DNA of 64,000 bases from a bacterium (GTDB lineage Bacteria > Bacteroidota > Bacteroidia > Flavobacteriales_D > Crocinitomicaceae). Below, piece by piece: positions 61,077 to 64,000 of this stretch. The position numbers were made by a program, and so were the translations under genes. The stretch's first letter is position 1; every line of letters begins with the position of its first letter. The DNA is taken from positions 1 through 64,000 of the forward strand of contig JANSYQ010000009.1 of assembly GCA_024742305.1 (NCBI GenBank), given 5' to 3'. The notes beneath the pieces were generated by a model, which had not been told where the DNA came from, did no database searches, and saw nothing but the letters and a program-made list of their open reading frames with translations.

Positions 61077-64000
61077 GTTCCGTTACAGCTGTTCCGTTTT
61101 TTGAATAAGTAATAGCGCCACGTGATTGCGTTCTAACGTAAACATCAGCATGACCGTCAATAACTACCACTCTGCGCGTCACAATGGCTGTCATCAATCC
61201 ATTTTGGTCGTTCTGCGCAAAGTTTTCTTCTGTTACACCTTCGGGATATTCTTCTCCTAATGAATTGGCAACCTTTACTTTCTTTTGAGGTGAATCATCG
61301 ACTTTACTGATCTTGTCAGCGTTTTCGAAAAGCTGTTCTTGCTTTGAATCCTCTCGATTCTGCTTTTCACGATTGGTGATGCGTTTTGAGTCGCCCAACA
61401 ACTCCTGATTTTTCGATTGCTTGGTTGTTGAAGATTTTGAATTCTCGTCGTTTTCTAGCGCAATGTTGTCCACTTGTTTTTGAACGCCCATTCGCTCCTC
61501 CTCATCGCTGATATCAGAATTGATAACTGTTTGCGTATTGATTATCTCCTTGTTAGAATACGCCTGATCCTTGTCTTTGCCCGTTAGCGCATCTTGCGCT
61601 TCCGCCAATTGCTTGTCTCCTTCTTTCAACACTTCAACGGATGCAATGCGGTTATCATCCATGCCGCTCATATCAGAACGCGTTTTTTCCTCGTACGCCT
61701 CTATTTGAGCATCTGCGTCCATAGCAAATACGCGCTCGTCGGCATTTTGTTGATCTGCTCGATCCTGAATACTCTCTCCAAGCTCGTAAAGTTTCGCTCC
61801 GTTCTTGGCAATCCCTTCTTCGTCTTCTGCTGTTTTAGTGGAATACTTCTTTTCAATATCCACGATAGCCAAGTTTGCATCCCACACATCCACTGATTCG
61901 GAAGTACCCAAATCATAATCCGCGTTGGCAATTTCATTGTTAATGACTTTTACTCCTTCGTTATTATCCCCTGAAATTTGAACGTCTTCAGCCGTTTTGT
62001 AATCTACTTTTTGATAGACACCATCAATTACCGTTTGTGAAGTGTGATTTGCTTCGAAGTCCTCTTTGTTTCTGACGTCATTTTCTTCGTTGACGTCGGT
62101 GACAATCTCAACAACATCATTTCTCACCTTGTCGCGTTCTTGGGTATCATCAATATTCTCGCTCACCACTTGATTTTTCACTGCGGTCAGCTTCTCATCA
62201 GAGGTTATATTACTGCTGTAATCGCTTTGAGCATCTTCACGGAAAGCATCTTCTAGAGCCTGTTCGTACGTAAGAACCGTTTCTGCGTTATCTCTATATA
62301 CATTCACATCTTCACCGTACTCCAACGCGACTCCTTCAACGATATTTGTTAGTTGCTCTTGATCACTGATATTCACATTGTAGTCCATTCGAGAGTCATC
62401 GGCCTCTAATTCGCTCAATTCCTCTTGTGCTGCCTTTAGAATGTCTGCATTTTCACCTTGTTGCATTACTGCTCCTTCAGAGTAGGCATCTGCCTCTGCC
62501 AATGCTTTCACTAACTCCTGGCGAGCATCATCACGTTCGTCCGATTTTTGAGCCAAGCGCTGATCTATTCCTTCCTTGGACTTGTCGAATTTATCCTGCA
62601 TTTTACTTTGCTCGATTTTTTGACGCTCATCCTCCGCCTTCGCGAATAATGCCTGTCCATCAAGAATCGAGCCTGATATTGGCGTTCCTAGATCTTCCAA
62701 TTTTGCCGATTGAACACTAGCTGGATTCAAAATAGCTTCGATCTCCGCCAGTTTTTTCTTTGGGTAAGGATCATCCTCCTTCATCCCGATAGCGTTTGTG
62801 TAGCGTTCCTTCGCCTTTTCGTAATCTTCTTCCTCAAAGTTGGCATCTGCCGCCTCGATAAGTTTCTTGTATTGCTTTTCGAAGAGCACAATCGACTTAG
62901 CTTTTTCTCTTTTCACGCACTCGTCGACCTGCGCTTGAGCGTAGCCATCCGTTGGAATAATAGCCAAAGCTTCCTCATACATGTGCTTGGCATCTAGATA
63001 GGATTCAGATTCAAACAACTCGTCAGCCTCTGCAATTTTCGCATCAAATTTATTTCGTAATGCCAGTTCTTCCGCATTTTTGTTGGCAATGTCATCCAAA
63101 ATTTGCTGGATTTCATCAATCTTGTCAGTAGCAGCTTGATCTTTTGCTTTCGCAGACAATGCATTTTGGAACGCCGACAAAGCTGCTTCATACTCCTTCG
63201 CATCTTGTTTTTTCTGCCCTTTTTCCATGTACTCTTTATACAGGGCCTCACGCTCTTCTATTGAAGCAAGATTGGACAGAATCCCATTTATTTCGTCGAT
63301 TTTATCTTTTGGTGCTTGCTCGTTTTCCTTTAGAATGGCAGCTTCTTTGAATTCCGCCAGCGCCTTTTCATACTTTTCATCATCGAAGAGTTTTTGACCA
63401 TCTTCCATGTGCTTAGCGTAGTCTGTGTCACGCTTTTTGTACAATTTAATTCTATCGCGAAGTTCTTTAATCTGATCTCTGTGCTCTGTGCTGGAAACAA
63501 GTCCTTCCGTTAAGTCCAATATTGAACCACCTCGATCATAGTCGCCTTCTTCGATTTTTTCCTCTGCGATGCGCAAGTTCTTTTCGATGGCTTTGTTGGC
63601 ATCATTTTGATCGTTTCGCGACAACTCCTCTGCGTTGGCCGCTTTGTCCACAGGTTCTTGCTCATTTGGCTTGAGAACTCCTGCTGCATTGAAGGCTTCA
63701 ATGGCTTCCACATACTTTTTATCCTCTACCAATTGATCGCCTTTGTCCAGCAACTCACGGTATTCCTTGTCCAATTTTGCCTGCTCCTCTGCATCTTGCA
63801 TTTGTTGCTTGGCATCTGCAATCTTTTGGTCGGGAACTTCCGATTCCGATTTAACGGTCTTCGCTTCCTTGAACTTCTCTATTCCCTCTTCGAATTGACC
63901 ATTATTCACCAATTCATCACCGGCTGCCAATAATTCGTTGAACTCGGCATCCTCTTCGTTTTGTTGAGCTGCAAGAGCCTCAGCAGCCGCAATATCTTCT
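61024..64000 (-). CDS. Giant acidic TPR and repeat protein (5' end outside window)
   Basis: At least 991 residues are visible; the frame is open to the edge, and a TTG at 63930 is not a convincing start because the same repeat pattern continues upstream. The N-terminal half has at least six degenerate TPR-like units of about 60-70 residues, such as [13 protein letters not shown] and [20 protein letters not shown], rich in Glu and Lys. The second half is Asp/Glu/Asn-rich with recurring segments like [34 protein letters not shown] and [20 protein letters not shown]. The end is a short beta-like tail ([20 protein letters not shown]). Function unknown; a scaffold in the periplasm or cytoplasm is possible. 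The downstream gene is apbE. Confidence 0.8.
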   Translation of the reverse strand, partial: EDIAAAEALAAQQNEEDAEFNELLAAGDELVNNGQFEEGIEKFKEAKTVKSESEVPDQKIADAKQQMQDAEEQAKLDKEYRELLDKGDQLVEDKKYVEAIEAFNAAGVLKPNEQEPVDKAANAEELSRNDQNDANKAIEKNLRIAEEKIEEGDYDRGGSILDLTEGLVSSTEHRDQIKELRDRIKLYKKRDTDYAKHMEDGQKLFDDEKYEKALAEFKEAAILKENEQAPKDKIDEINGILSNLASIEEREALYKEYMEKGQKKQDAKEYEAALSAFQNALSAKAKDQAATDKIDEIQQILDDIANKNAEELALRNKFDAKIAEADELFESESYLDAKHMYEEALAIIPTDGYAQAQVDECVKREKAKSIVLFEKQYKKLIEAADANFEEEDYEKAKERYTNAIGMKEDDPYPKKKLAEIEAILNPASVQSAKLEDLGTPISGSILDGQALFAKAEDERQKIEQSKMQDKFDKSKEGIDQRLAQKSDERDDARQELVKALAEADAYSEGAVMQQGENADILKAAQEELSELEADDSRMDYNVNISDQEQLTNIVEGVALEYGEDVNVYRDNAETVLTYEQALEDAFREDAQSDYSSNITSDEKLTAVKNQVVSENIDDTQERDKVRNDVVEIVTDVNEENDVRNKEDFEANHTSQTVIDGVYQKVDYKTAEDVQISGDNNEGVKVINNEIANADYDLGTSESVDVWDANLAIVDIEKKYSTKTAEDEEGIAKNGAKLYELGESIQDRADQQNADERVFAMDADAQIEAYEEKTRSDMSGMDDNRIASVEVLKEGDKQLAEAQDALTGKDKDQAYSNKEIINTQTVINSDISDEEERMGVQKQVDNIALENDENSKSSTTKQSKNQELLGDSKRITNREKQNREDSKQEQLFENADKISKVDDSPQKKVKVANSLGEEYPEGVTEENFAQNDQNGLMTAIVTRRVVVIDGHADVYVRTQSRGAITYSKNGTAVTEHVWNSETQGPHLVTHTK

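Noticed and set aside
1-64000. tRNA, rRNA, insertion sequences, integrases, toxin-antitoxin or defence genes
   Set aside because: No cloverleaf-like segments with CCA-type ends, transposase motifs or known defence proteins were recognised anywhere in the window.

Overview
This is a 64 kb chromosomal window from a member of the Bacteroidota, most likely a marine or aquatic Flavobacteriales relative (Crocinitomicaceae/Cryomorphaceae-like; the family is inference). The evidence is a PorT-type secretion gene beside ubiE, a protein with a type IX secretion (T9SS) sorting tail, a TamL-like lipidated Omp85 protein, HYR-like surface repeats, a Rho factor with a long disordered insertion, DUF2452 and DUF4199-like proteins, and promoters with the Bacteroidota pattern TTG-N(17-23)-TAnnTTTG. 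I see no tRNA or rRNA gene, insertion sequence, prophage, CRISPR array or defence locus. The window reads as core chromosome with a few accessory surface genes.

Layout. 1-4528: two minus-strand genes for large surface proteins, a YadA-like fibre with a self-cleaving S74 tail and then a propeller/HYR-repeat protein that runs off the left edge. 4650-11037: three polytopic membrane proteins with C-terminal TPRs (two paralogues and one TMTC-like) around a DUF2452 gene. 11144-18439: a lipoprotein with pyruvate-phosphate-dikinase-like domains, yaaA, an SLC13 transporter with two small unknowns, an exported intradiol dioxygenase-like protein and an exported unknown. 18635-23763: pnp, a four-helix-bundle gene, rpsO, accD and fbaA. 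23914-31955: a T9SS cargo protein, uvrD/pcrA, a small exported protein, tamL and an SpoU RNA methyltransferase. 32080-33497: a GbsR-type regulator and two membrane genes behind matching palindromic operators. 33517-36061: an outer-membrane-type protein and an FAD dehydrogenase. 36249-41752: a compact minus-strand chain of aminotransferase, heptose-phosphate kinase, TrkH, ubiE and porT. 41916-43662: an acyltransferase pair resembling glycine/ornithine-lipid synthesis. 43725-51047: a sigma factor, uvrA, a TPR protein, an SRPBCC protein and an OmpA protein. 51171-55897: a dicarboxylate symporter, rho, a DUF4199-like protein and an unknown. 55998-59746: small membrane proteins, a GT-C glycosyltransferase and an Mpl-type ligase. 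60015-64000: an ApbE lipoprotein and a giant acidic TPR/repeat protein that runs off the right edge.

Common themes are envelope building and surface display (PorT, TamL, T9SS cargo, S74 fibre, HYR protein, OmpA, glycine-type lipids, GT-C enzymes) alongside housekeeping functions (PNPase, S15, AccD, FbaA, UvrA, UvrD, Rho, UbiE). The strongest leads for undescribed biology are the twin-operator GbsR locus, the surface fibre/adhesin pair, the TPR/GT-C membrane cluster, the exported PPDK-like lipoprotein, the repeat protein at the right edge and a long imperfect hairpin between convergent genes at 51054-51162.
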